Origin: Candidatus Aenigmarchaeota archaeon LH_S6
GTDB lineage: Archaea > Aenigmatarchaeota > Aenigmatarchaeia > QMZS01
Reading direction: 5' to 3'
Assembly: GCA_023659935.1 (NCBI GenBank)
Contig: JAGXOK010000002.1
Location: 30,633 to 66,683 of the forward strand
DNA length: 36,051 bases
Part shown: positions 1 to 8,728 of the stretch, one piece after another
Numbering within the stretch: the stretch's first letter is position 1
Layout of the letters: every line of letters begins with the position of its first letter
Program-made: the position numbers and the translations under genes
The notes under the pieces: generated by a model
What the model saw: the letters and a program-made list of their open reading frames with translations, nothing else
Told to the model about the DNA's origin: nothing
The model's database searches: none

Positions 1-752
1 GAAGAAAGCGCCAGCCTCACTTTACGGCAGGTTGTGCTCGATAGAAAAATTCTAGCCACTCTACTTACCCAAGAATTTCTTATAAGGTAGCGAACTATCT
101 GACTTTTTATCTGACCGGCAGGATTGTACACTTTGAAAACTGGGGTAAACTCTTCATCAACATCAAGAAACCTCAAAACATCTCTGTATACTTTCGATGT
201 GTTGTTTACTATATCATCAAAGACAACTATATGAATCTGCTTCCATCCAAAAACATTAACATATCTTTTGATTTGTTCAGTGTATAGAGGTATCTCTGAG
301 TAGAAAAGGCGTTCAGGAAAACTCACATGCTTGGGTATGCGGAACCCCTTTCTCCGATCCTGTTCTGCGTCTAATGCTTCCTCAAAATCAGTAATATCCT
401 CACTACCTTTGCGGATCAAGTGGTTATGTAGTGAATATAGCATGTCCACAGGATTCCTAATCTGAATAATAATTTTCGCATGAGGACAGAACTTTTTGAT
501 TTCTGCCGCTGCCCGTTTTGAATATAAATACCATACAGATTTCTCTCCCACTCTCCTCTCATTTCCGGCTTCAGAAAAGTAACTTAGATACCCCTCTTCC
601 ATCAACTGCCTCGGATTGAAACGAATATCTTTACTAAAAAAATGTGGCTCTCCATAGGCCATAAACACATCAGGATGCTGTCTAAGATATCTGGCCATTG
701 AGGTAGTGCCACATTTTGGTGCACCCACAATAAAGAAATCTGGTTTTCTCAT
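1..752 (-). CDS. PAPS-dependent sulfotransferase (copy 1), C-terminus runs off the left edge
   Basis: Absent from the ORF track because it has no stop inside the window. Reverse-strand translation from ATG at 752 is open to the edge: MRKPDFFIVGAPKCGTTSMARYLRQHPDVFMAYGEPHFF...IIIQIRNPVDMLYSLHNH...; has the PKCGTTS 5'-phosphosulfate-binding motif and RNPVD motif; close paralogue of the 819..1703 ORF. Confidence 0.9.
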   Translation of the reverse strand, partial: MRKPDFFIVGAPKCGTTSMARYLRQHPDVFMAYGEPHFFSKDIRFNPRQLMEEGYLSYFSEAGNERRVGEKSVWYLYSKRAAAEIKKFCPHAKIIIQIRNPVDMLYSLHNHLIRKGSEDITDFEEALDAEQDRRKGFRIPKHVSFPERLFYSEIPLYTEQIKRYVNVFGWKQIHIVVFDDIVNNTSKVYRDVLRFLDVDEEFTPVFKVYNPAGQIKSQIVRYLIRNSWVSRVARIFLSSTTCRKVRLALS

Positions 753-818
753 AAACTAAATAAATAAAATAAAAGAGTTTCAAGTTGATAAGGGAATCAA
801 CGATTTGTCCAAACTTTT

Positions 819-1703
819 TTATTCCCTACACCAATAGGACAAATCCCGACCCAGCAGTTTACTTAACCTTTTCACTTCTGGTTCAAATTGTCTTTGAAGT
901 CTCTTACGCACATGCCTGTCCATCGGTGGTTTGGGCTTTTTACTGGTGTTCCAACGAAAAAGGGTCTGTCCAATTATACGACGGGTGGTATATGGTAAAA
1001 GAGTTCTACCAATTTTCTTCACCCAAAAATTTTTCATGAATTTGTGAAGCAACATACTTCTTCGTGGATTGCCAGAATTGTACACTTTGAGATCTGGAGT
1101 AAATTGATCATCAACCTCGAGGAATCTTAAGACATCTCTATATGTATTTAGAGTATCTTTTACCAAATCATCAAAGAGAACTATATGAATCTGCTTCCAT
1201 CCAAAAGAGTTAACATATCTTTTGATTTGTTTTGTATAAGAAATTTCTGAATAAGAAAGAAGTTTAGGAAAATCTACTGTCCTTTTGGGTATCCGTAATC
1301 CCTTTCTTCGATCTTCTTCTGCTTCCAGTGCTTTTTCAAAATCTACAATGTCCTCCCAACCACTGCGAAGAAAATGACCATGTAAAGAATAAGCCCAGTC
1401 CACAGGATTTCTAATCTGAATAATGATTTTCGCATGAGGACAGAACTTTTTGATTTCTGATGCTGCCTTTTTTGAACGCAGATATGAAGGAGATTTCTCT
1501 CCCACCATCTTCTCATCTCGGGCTTTGGAGAAGAGGTCTAGATACTCCTCTTCTGTCAGTTTTTTATCACGAGATGTATCACTACCAAAGAAACGTGGTT
1601 CTCCATAGGCCATAAACACATCAGGATGCTGTCTAAGATATCTGGCCATTGAGGTAGTGCCACATTTTGGTGCACCCACAATAAAGAAATCTGGTTTTCT
1701 CAT
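819..1703 (-). CDS. PAPS-dependent sulfotransferase (copy 2)
   Basis: 294 aa; MRKPDFFIVGAPKCGTTSMARYLRQHPDV, IIIQIRNPVDWAYS; tandem paralogue of copy 1. Confidence 0.9.
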   Translation of the reverse strand: MRKPDFFIVGAPKCGTTSMARYLRQHPDVFMAYGEPRFFGSDTSRDKKLTEEEYLDLFSKARDEKMVGEKSPSYLRSKKAASEIKKFCPHAKIIIQIRNPVDWAYSLHGHFLRSGWEDIVDFEKALEAEEDRRKGLRIPKRTVDFPKLLSYSEISYTKQIKRYVNSFGWKQIHIVLFDDLVKDTLNTYRDVLRFLEVDDQFTPDLKVYNSGNPRRSMLLHKFMKNFWVKKIGRTLLPYTTRRIIGQTLFRWNTSKKPKPPMDRHVRKRLQRQFEPEVKRLSKLLGRDLSYWCRE

Positions 1704-1754
1704 AATAACATGAAAATATTTTTCCTTTAAAGCCTTTGTTAATTTATGTTAACA

Positions 1755-1886
1755 GGGGCCAGGGCAACCAGAATTAGTTTTGCTCCTTAGAGAGCGTCTT
1801 CATAATTTGGTGCCCTTTTATAACGACCAGTTAACATGCTCCTCTGAGAGCGGATAGATACTTGTCGTTATAGCCCAGTTTGGCCT
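1755..1886 (+). ncRNA. Putative IS110 bridge RNA (two large stem-loops upstream of the transposase)
   Basis: Stem A: AGGGCAACCA (1761-1770) with TGGTGCCCT (1808-1816), one bulged A, enclosing GCTC-CTTAGA-GAGC (1782-1795). Stem B: ATAACGAC (1820-1827) with GTCGTTAT (1864-1871), perfect 8 bp, enclosing GCTC-CTCTGA-GAGC (1838-1851). Possible closing GGCC 1757-1760 / GGCC 1882-1885. Confidence 0.6.
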
Positions 1887-1904
1887 ATGTTAAGAGGTAA
1901 GACC

Positions 1905-2885
1905 ATGATATATATAGGAATGGATACACATAAATACTTTATCCAAGGGGTAGCAATAGACGAGAAAGGAAGAAAAGTAAGAGAATTAAAATTCAAGAAT
2001 AGGAGGGAAGAAATAGAAAGATTTGTAAGAAGCTTTGGTTCAGAAATCAAAGTAGCAATAGAAGGAACTTTTGGATGGCAGCATGTTTATGAGACTTTGG
2101 AATCAATAAAGGTAGAGATAACTTTGGTTAATGTCAGAAGAACAAAAGTTATTGCAGAGAGTAAGATAAAGACAGATAAGTTGGATGCTTTGGCAATAGC
2201 ACAATGTTTGAGAACAGGATTTATTGCAGAATCCTATGTTCCTAAACCAGAGATTAGAAGGATAAGGGAGATTGTTAGACACAGAATTTCTTTAAAGATG
2301 GAAGTAAAGAGGATTAAGAACAAGATACATGCAATCTTACTAAAGAATGGAATAAAGCAGGGATTTACGGATCTATTTGGAAAAAGGGGGATAGAATTCT
2401 TGCTAAAAGTTAAACTAGTAGAGCAGGATAGGTATAGACTAAACTCCTACTTAAGAATCTTAAACTCCCTAAACAAGGAAGTTGATGAAGTTACAGAAAG
2501 AATAAACAAAATAAGTAAGGCAGATAAAGATGCTATGCTATTAACAACAATCCCAGGGATCAGTTATTACTCTGCTTTGCTAATTTTAGCAGAGATAGCA
2601 GATGTAAAAAGATTTAGTTCAGCAGATAAACTTTGTTCCTATGCTGGTTTAGTTCCAAGAGTCATACAATCGGGTAATCATGAATATCACGGAAGACTAA
2701 TAAAAGAGTGTGATCAAAACTTGAAGTGGATTTTAACCTAATGTGCACATGTGCATGTTAGATATTGTAACTCAAAGGTCACAAAACATTATAGAAGAGT
2801 TGAGAAAAGAAGGGGAAAGAATAAGGCAATAGTTGCAGCCTCCAGAGAACTGCTGGTTGGGATGTATTCTATGTTGACCAGATAA
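1905..2885 (+). pseudogene. IS110-family transposase with one in-frame TAA (2739-2741)
   Basis: ORF 1887..2741: MIYIGMDTHKYFIQGVAIDEKG (DEDD-type N-terminus), TTIPGISYYSALLILAEI...CSYAGLVPRVIQSG (Transposase_20-like). The same frame continues after TAA: CAHVHVRYCNSKVTKHYRRVEKRRGKNKAIVAASRELLVGMYSMLTR*. Likely start ATG 1905. Confidence 0.85.
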
Positions 2886-2971
2886 GAAGCTTTTAAGGTT
2901 AATGGATAAAGTATTTAAAGTTTAAAAACAAATAAAGTTAGGGGAGAAAGAAAGATATTTTCATAGATAAA

Positions 2972-4675
2972 CTAAATAAAACCATTTTCTTCTAAATGCT
3001 TAACTACTTTATTTGTGCTTCCTTCAATACTTTCTTGGTCTGTTCTCAGTTCAATCTCAGGATTTTGGGGAGACTCATAGGGATCGGAAACACCAGTAAA
3101 GTTTAGGATTTCTCCTCTTCTTGCCTTCTGATACAATCCTTTTTTGTCTCTTTTTTCGCAAATTCCAAGGGGAGCGTTACAAAATACTTCTATAAAATTG
3201 TTGGTTTCTCTCCGAGCCATATCCCTGATTTTTCTATAAGGGGAGATGAAAGAGCAGATAGTTCCAATATTATTTTTACTCAAAAGACGAGCAACCATAG
3301 TTATCCTTCTGATATTCTCGTCTCTATCTTCTTTGGAAAATCCCAAATCCTTGCTTAATGACTGACGAACAATATCTCCATCTAATCTTTCAAGCTTCAA
3401 TCCTTTCTCTTTCAAAATTTGGTGAACTCTGTTGCCAACAGTGGTCTTACCAGCTTGGCTGAGGCCAGTGAACCACAAAACAAACCCTTTCTGATCCACT
3501 TGGTTTTTGTACATTTCATCAACTAAAGCATTTTTGCTTTGAGATAAGAAATTGTAAACTGCTGGTCTGATAACATATTCAGGAGGGGTGTTTTTGATTT
3601 GAATGTGTTCTCTAAGCTTTGTTCCGCTAAAAGAAACCCCTTCTTCTTTGGGGCATTCTGGCTGGAATACATGAATTTTCTTTTTTGGCCAGTAAACAAC
3701 TTCTGGATATTTTAAAATCTCAATACCAATCTCCTCTTTTTTAAAATTATTAAAGATTTTTTGAGCGTCAAAAGGACCGTAGTAATCCCCACATCCAGCA
3801 TGGTCCCTGCCTACAATAAAGTGGGAACAGCCAAAATTCTTTCTAATCAAAGCGTGGAAAACTGCCTCTCTTGGTCCAGCATATCTCATTTTTAAAGGTA
3901 AAATTCCTAAAAATATTTTATCTTTTTGATAATACTGGTTAATTAGAATCTCATAACTTATTAAAATATACTCATCTTTAAAATCTCTAATTTTTTTCTC
4001 TCCAATCACCGGTTGAATAAATAAACCATCTGTTTCTTTAAGAGCCTGTTTTTGTAAAAATTCATGTCCTACGTGAGGAACATTTCTGGTTTGAAAAGCA
4101 ACCACAGTTTCCCATCCTCTTTCTCTAAATATTTTTCTTGTTTGTCGAGGAGTAAAATTATACTCTGGAAAAGGTTCTCGAGAATCATCCAGAATTTTAA
4201 CTTCCCCTCCTATCAAAAATTTACCCATCTTATAAACCTCACTGACCCCTGGATGATCTTTATCTTTAGTACCAAACATATTCTTAGCCAAAGAATGTTT
4301 ATCATAAGGAAAAATTTGGATGTTTTCTAAGTGAGCAACTGGTTTTTTTCCATCTATTAAAAGAACTTCTTTTTCATTTTTAATTCTTTTATAATCTTTT
4401 GCTGAAATATCCAAGACGATTGGGATTGGCCAAATCACTCCATTGGCGAGTCGCATCTCAGAAACCACTCTATTAAAATCATCTTTTTTTAGGAAACCAG
4501 TCAGGGGAGAGTAAACTCCATAGGCAATATTTTTTACATCCTTAACCTGTTCTATATCCAACTTTATTTTTTTAAAACTCTCAATATTCTCTAAAATATC
4601 CCTCTTTTCTTGAGGAGATACAGTTTTGTCTATTAATTTTCTACCATGGGCAGAGATCATAATATTTATAGCCAA
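2972..4675 (-). CDS. Bifunctional sulfate adenylyltransferase / adenylylsulfate kinase (PAPS synthesis)
   Basis: QTRNVPHVGHE and GRDHAGCG motifs of ATP sulfurylase; APS kinase P-loop GLSQAGKTT, DGDIVRQSLSKDLGFSKEDRDENIRR, FISPYR. True start probably MISAHGRKL near 4660. Confidence 0.93.
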   Translation of the reverse strand: MAINIMISAHGRKLIDKTVSPQEKRDILENIESFKKIKLDIEQVKDVKNIAYGVYSPLTGFLKKDDFNRVVSEMRLANGVIWPIPIVLDISAKDYKRIKNEKEVLLIDGKKPVAHLENIQIFPYDKHSLAKNMFGTKDKDHPGVSEVYKMGKFLIGGEVKILDDSREPFPEYNFTPRQTRKIFRERGWETVVAFQTRNVPHVGHEFLQKQALKETDGLFIQPVIGEKKIRDFKDEYILISYEILINQYYQKDKIFLGILPLKMRYAGPREAVFHALIRKNFGCSHFIVGRDHAGCGDYYGPFDAQKIFNNFKKEEIGIEILKYPEVVYWPKKKIHVFQPECPKEEGVSFSGTKLREHIQIKNTPPEYVIRPAVYNFLSQSKNALVDEMYKNQVDQKGFVLWFTGLSQAGKTTVGNRVHQILKEKGLKLERLDGDIVRQSLSKDLGFSKEDRDENIRRITMVARLLSKNNIGTICSFISPYRKIRDMARRETNNFIEVFCNAPLGICEKRDKKGLYQKARRGEILNFTGVSDPYESPQNPEIELRTDQESIEGSTNKVVKHLEENGFI

Positions 4676-5499
4676 GTTTTAATTAAGGTGCATATTCCTA
4701 ATATAGTGATTAGAATTCCTAATATCATCTTTAACTTTTTTTCTGACTTAAATTTTGCAGTGAAATGAGGACCAATTACAGCCCCAACTATTGATCCTAC
4801 AGTTAATAATAAAGGAAGGTTCCAACCAGAGATTCCCTTTGTAAAATAGTAAGTTAAAAATCCAGCAATGCAAATTGGAGCTTTAGATAAGGTAGTAGAT
4901 CCTATAGAGCTTTTGATAGTTCTTCCAGAAATTATTTGTCCTGAAGTAACTACTGGTCCAAAACCACCTCCAGATATCCCTTTATTAAAAGCGCTTAATA
5001 TCCCTATTCCTATTATTCTCTTCCAAGAAAATCTGAGATTAAGCTTAGAAAGAAGAATGATTCCCATTACTATAACTAATCCTCCAATATAAGTTTTTAG
5101 AGCAACTTTTGGAATATTTATCGCAATTAAAACAGAGAATATCATAGCAATAACTCCTAAACCAGTAATACAAAAAGTAACTTTTAAATCTTTAGTTGTT
5201 CCTCTATTAAAAGTTTCTCTATAACCCAATTTTGCCAATCTCTCAATGATATACTTGGGGTCTTTGCTTTTAAAAGTAAAATCTACATTTTTTAAACGGT
5301 GATGGAATACAGCTGCACTAAATCCTCCTACTGCCTGAGAAAATAAAATTGAAGGTACTACCAATAATGGTTCAAACCCAACAATAATAAGGACCGGGGA
5401 AAGAATTGTCCCATAAAGCATTCCCAAAGAAGAATCAATCAATTCGCATATCAGAGCACCTATGATTAATCCCAAGATTAGGAATAAGATAAACTCCAT
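4666..5499 (-). CDS. TauE/SafE-family permease (probable sulfate/sulfite transport)
   Basis: 277 aa multi-TM protein; ISGGGFGPVVTSGQIISG and the N-terminal hydrophobic repeat; overlaps the Sat-APS kinase gene. Confidence 0.8.
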   Translation of the reverse strand: MEFILFLILGLIIGALICELIDSSLGMLYGTILSPVLIIVGFEPLLVVPSILFSQAVGGFSAAVFHHRLKNVDFTFKSKDPKYIIERLAKLGYRETFNRGTTKDLKVTFCITGLGVIAMIFSVLIAINIPKVALKTYIGGLVIVMGIILLSKLNLRFSWKRIIGIGILSAFNKGISGGGFGPVVTSGQIISGRTIKSSIGSTTLSKAPICIAGFLTYYFTKGISGWNLPLLLTVGSIVGAVIGPHFTAKFKSEKKLKMILGILITILGICTLIKTWL

Positions 5500-5534
5500 T
5501 TTTTAATTTCTTTATTTTATTATATAATTAAAAT

Positions 5535-6773
5535 ATGATCTTAAAGAAAAAAATTAAAGATTTTCTACTTTGGTCTCAAAAATATACTGAAACTGATATG
5601 GTTTATCTTGCCCGGGGAGGGTTTTGGTGGATCTTTGGAAGAGTCCTTATTTTCTTAATTTCTTTGGCTACATTGACAGCTTTTGCCCATTGGTTTCCTA
5701 AAGAAACCTATGGAGCTTATCAATATATTCTTTCAATGATTGGAATTTTAAGTATTTTTGCTTTGCCAGGAATGAATATTGCCTTAGTCAGAACCGTTGC
5801 TCGAGGATACGAAAAAATGATTTATCCTTGTGCTAAAACTAAAATCAAATGGGGTTTAGTCGGCAGCGGAATTGGTTTAATTATTTCTTTTTGGTATCTT
5901 TTTCATCAAAATTTTATTTTGGGGATTTCTTTCTTAATTGTGGGGGTCTTCCTTCCTTTTAGTAAGACTCTTAATCTTTTCCTTCCTTTTTGGCAGGGAA
6001 AGAAAAGATTTGATATCCAAAGTAAATATTCAATTTTGTTAAATTTCTTGGCAGCTTTAACCCTAATTCCAGTAATTTTTCTTACTAATGATCTCATTTT
6101 AATCGTCTTTACTTATTTTGCTTCCCGAACCCTTCTTGAAGCTATTCTCTTTAAATCTACTCTAAAAAAAATAAAAAATCAAGGAACAGAAAAAGAAACA
6201 ATTTCTTTTGGAAAGCATTTAACTTTAATAAAAACTATTTCCACTTTTGCAAATCGAATCGACAAAATTATTATCTGGCAGTTTTTAGGACCCACTTCAG
6301 TAGCAATTTATTCTTTTGCTCAACTTCCGATTTCAAGACTTCAACAATTAATTCCTATTTCTTCTTTAGCCTTACCAAAAGTAAGCGAAAAAAACGTTAA
6401 AGAAATTAAAAAAGGAATTTTTAAAAAATTTTCCAAACTTTTTTTGGTTTCTATTCCTTTGTCTCTCTTTTTTATTTTAATTGCTCCCTATCCTTATAAA
6501 ATTCTTTTTCCTACCTATTTAGAATCTATTGTCTATTTTCAAGTTTTAGCTTTAATCTTAATTTTTATTCCCTTTAAACTTCTTGGCGCTTCTTTGGTAG
6601 CAGAAATGAGAAAAAAAGAGCTTTATATCATTAGATTTGCCACTCCTTCTTTAAAAATAATTTTGTTTTTAGTTTTGATTCCTTTTTATGGAATTTGGGG
6701 AATAATTGCCGCGATTCTAATTTCCAAAATTTTTAATGGAGGGCTAGTGCTCTATTTTTTTAAAAGGATCTAA
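5535..6773 (+). CDS. Wzx-like polysaccharide flippase (MOP superfamily)
   Basis: 412 aa; many hydrophobic segments; N-terminal ARGGFWWIFGRVLIFLISLATLTAFAHWFPKETYGAYQYILS typical of polysaccharide biosynthesis flippases. Confidence 0.8.
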   Translation: MILKKKIKDFLLWSQKYTETDMVYLARGGFWWIFGRVLIFLISLATLTAFAHWFPKETYGAYQYILSMIGILSIFALPGMNIALVRTVARGYEKMIYPCAKTKIKWGLVGSGIGLIISFWYLFHQNFILGISFLIVGVFLPFSKTLNLFLPFWQGKKRFDIQSKYSILLNFLAALTLIPVIFLTNDLILIVFTYFASRTLLEAILFKSTLKKIKNQGTEKETISFGKHLTLIKTISTFANRIDKIIIWQFLGPTSVAIYSFAQLPISRLQQLIPISSLALPKVSEKNVKEIKKGIFKKFSKLFLVSIPLSLFFILIAPYPYKILFPTYLESIVYFQVLALILIFIPFKLLGASLVAEMRKKELYIIRFATPSLKIILFLVLIPFYGIWGIIAAILISKIFNGGLVLYFFKRI

Positions 6774-6858
6774 CTTAATTAGTGGTTTTTTCTGAATTAT
6801 ATTTTTTTTCGAAGAAATAAAATAATATGTAGAATCATAAATAGAAGCAGATAATATT

Positions 6859-8646
6859 ATGGTAGGCCAATTATTTATTTCAGATGAAAATATAGTTAAA
6901 GTAATAGATCAAAAAAATACAAAATTTATAAATCCGAAGACCTATAAAATACAAAAGCAAAATGAACAGTTTATAAAAGATTTTCAAAAAAAAGTAGAAC
7001 AAAACAGGATAAAAAAGTTATTTACCGTTAATGGTTATTCTTTATGGAGTTTCTTTGAACCTTTAATCCTAGGCAATTCTCCATTTCATGGTCGATTAAG
7101 TTTTCCACGGTATCGTAGATTACATATTGAAATAAATAAATTTAATTTTATTCTCAATAGGGAAGAACCAACAGAAATAATAATTGAAAATTTAGATGAA
7201 ATTTCTAAGCAAACAATTAAAAAAATATGTGAAACTAAAGGGATAGAACTAAGAGATAATTCTCTAAAAAAGAGAAAAAAATATTTCAACAAGTTTCTTT
7301 ATAATCCTTTTTTTATAAACTCTTACCTAAGACTAAGATTTTTTTTAAGAAGAGTATTATCAAAAAAACAAAAAAGAGGAAATAAAGAAATTTTGTTTTT
7401 GACTTCCGACAGATTTAATAAACAAAAAGATACTGACAATTCAATTTTTGGTCCAATTATTAGAAAATTAAAAAACCAGAAAAAGAAGTATCTACTTATA
7501 GACTATGATAGAACTTACAAAACAAGTATTTTTGATTTACTTAGGAGATTTTTGCTTAGACCAGAATCAAAATTTATAGGTTGCTATTACACAAAAAATG
7601 TTAATAAAAAAACTAAAGATTTATATAGATCTATAAAAAAAAGATTGAATGAAATAAAAAACAATCAAAATTTTAGAAATTTATTTGTGTATAAAGGAAT
7701 TGACTTATGGGATTTATTTGAAAAGCAGATAGATTATATATTTAAAATAACACCTTTATTTTTGGCAGATATGCTTACAATTACAGATGAACTTTTAAAA
7801 GTAGAAAAACCAAAAGTTGCTGTTTTAGTTGGTGAAAGTGATTTTTATTCAAAAGCATTAATTTTGAATTCAAAAAAATATAATATAAAAACAGTAACCT
7901 TACAGTTTGGTCCTATAAGAAAAACCTTTTCTGATTTAAATCCTACAAATGATATTATACCTGATATCAAATGTGTTGATGGTAATTATGAAAAGAATAT
8001 TATAACCAATATCTACAATTATTCGAAAAAGATTGTTAAGGTTACTGGAGAACCAAGATACGATTGCCTAGTTAAAAATAATTGGGATAAAAAGGAAATT
8101 TTTAGACAATTAAATTTAAGTTCAAAAAGGAAGATACTTCTTTTTATAGACGGAGATTTAAGAGCAAGCTTAAAATTTTTACCAGAAATACCAAATCTTA
8201 CTAAAAATTATAAAATTCAAGTAATAGTAAAACTACATCCTGATATCTCCAACAAACGGAAAAGAATATATAAAAAATATCTCGGATGTGAAAAATATAT
8301 AAAGATAGTAGATAACTTTAATACTTCTAAGTTAGTATATATATCAGATGTTGTAACAACTTCTGGTTCAACAGTTGCTATAGAAGCGATAATAGCAGAC
8401 AAGCCATTAGTTTTATTAGACCCTTTTCATATTAATATAGAACCACACTATGCAGAAGAAGGTGGAGCATTACTTGTTCACAATGAAAAAGACTTCAGAA
8501 AACTTATAAAATCATGTTTATTTGATAGAAAATATATAGATAAATTAAGAATAACAAGAGAAAAAAGCAAAAAATTACATACAGGATACAATCCTAAAGG
8601 CCAGGCAACACAAGAAGTTGTAGAGATAATAGAAAGATTTTTGTAG
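6859..8646 (+). CDS. GT-B-like glycosyltransferase (CDP-glycerol glycerophosphotransferase / polysialyltransferase-like C-terminal half)
   Basis: 595 aa; C-terminal VVTTSGSTVAIEAIIADKPLVLLDP and VTGEPRYD resemble GT-B capsule/teichoate transferases; next to the PseB-like gene. Family assignment tentative. Confidence 0.5.
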   Translation: MVGQLFISDENIVKVIDQKNTKFINPKTYKIQKQNEQFIKDFQKKVEQNRIKKLFTVNGYSLWSFFEPLILGNSPFHGRLSFPRYRRLHIEINKFNFILNREEPTEIIIENLDEISKQTIKKICETKGIELRDNSLKKRKKYFNKFLYNPFFINSYLRLRFFLRRVLSKKQKRGNKEILFLTSDRFNKQKDTDNSIFGPIIRKLKNQKKKYLLIDYDRTYKTSIFDLLRRFLLRPESKFIGCYYTKNVNKKTKDLYRSIKKRLNEIKNNQNFRNLFVYKGIDLWDLFEKQIDYIFKITPLFLADMLTITDELLKVEKPKVAVLVGESDFYSKALILNSKKYNIKTVTLQFGPIRKTFSDLNPTNDIIPDIKCVDGNYEKNIITNIYNYSKKIVKVTGEPRYDCLVKNNWDKKEIFRQLNLSSKRKILLFIDGDLRASLKFLPEIPNLTKNYKIQVIVKLHPDISNKRKRIYKKYLGCEKYIKIVDNFNTSKLVYISDVVTTSGSTVAIEAIIADKPLVLLDPFHINIEPHYAEEGGALLVHNEKDFRKLIKSCLFDRKYIDKLRITREKSKKLHTGYNPKGQATQEVVEIIERFL

Positions 8647-8728
8647 TTTTATAATTAAAAATAATCCTTATAATTTATCTAAAATATATTATGTGTGAAA
8701 AACACTACCATAAAAAAAGGTGATTTAG

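Larger units (their letters stand above)
1704..2966 (+). mobile_element. IS110-family element 1 (approximate boundaries)
   Basis: IS110-type transposase with a structured upstream non-coding segment. Right boundary guessed from TTTTCATAG (2958-2966) before ATAAACTAAATAAA (2967-2980), a 14-mer also found upstream of sulfotransferase copy 1 (751-764). Confidence 0.6.
751..2980. repeat. 14-nt direct repeat ATAAACTAAATAAA at 751-764 and 2967-2980, flanking sulfotransferase copy 2 plus IS110 element 1
   Basis: Exact match by eye; the first copy sits at the sulfotransferase 1 start codon, the second at the stop of the Sat-APS kinase gene. Confidence 0.75.

Noticed and set aside
785-1039. Plus-strand ORF of 84 aa
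   Set aside because: Antisense to the sulfotransferase 2 coding region; no recognisable domain.
2741-2755. TGTGCACATGTGCATG palindrome-like stretch as a regulatory site
   Set aside because: It lies within the continued transposase reading frame (CAHVHV codons).
2904-2908. GGATA after GTTAAT as a target match to the element 1 right guide
   Set aside because: Only 5 nt and inside the probable right end of the element; the ATAGATA match at 2963-2969 fits the boundary better.
4064-5092. ORFs 4064..4330 and 4868..5092 on the plus strand
   Set aside because: Antisense shadows of the Sat-APS kinase and TauE genes.
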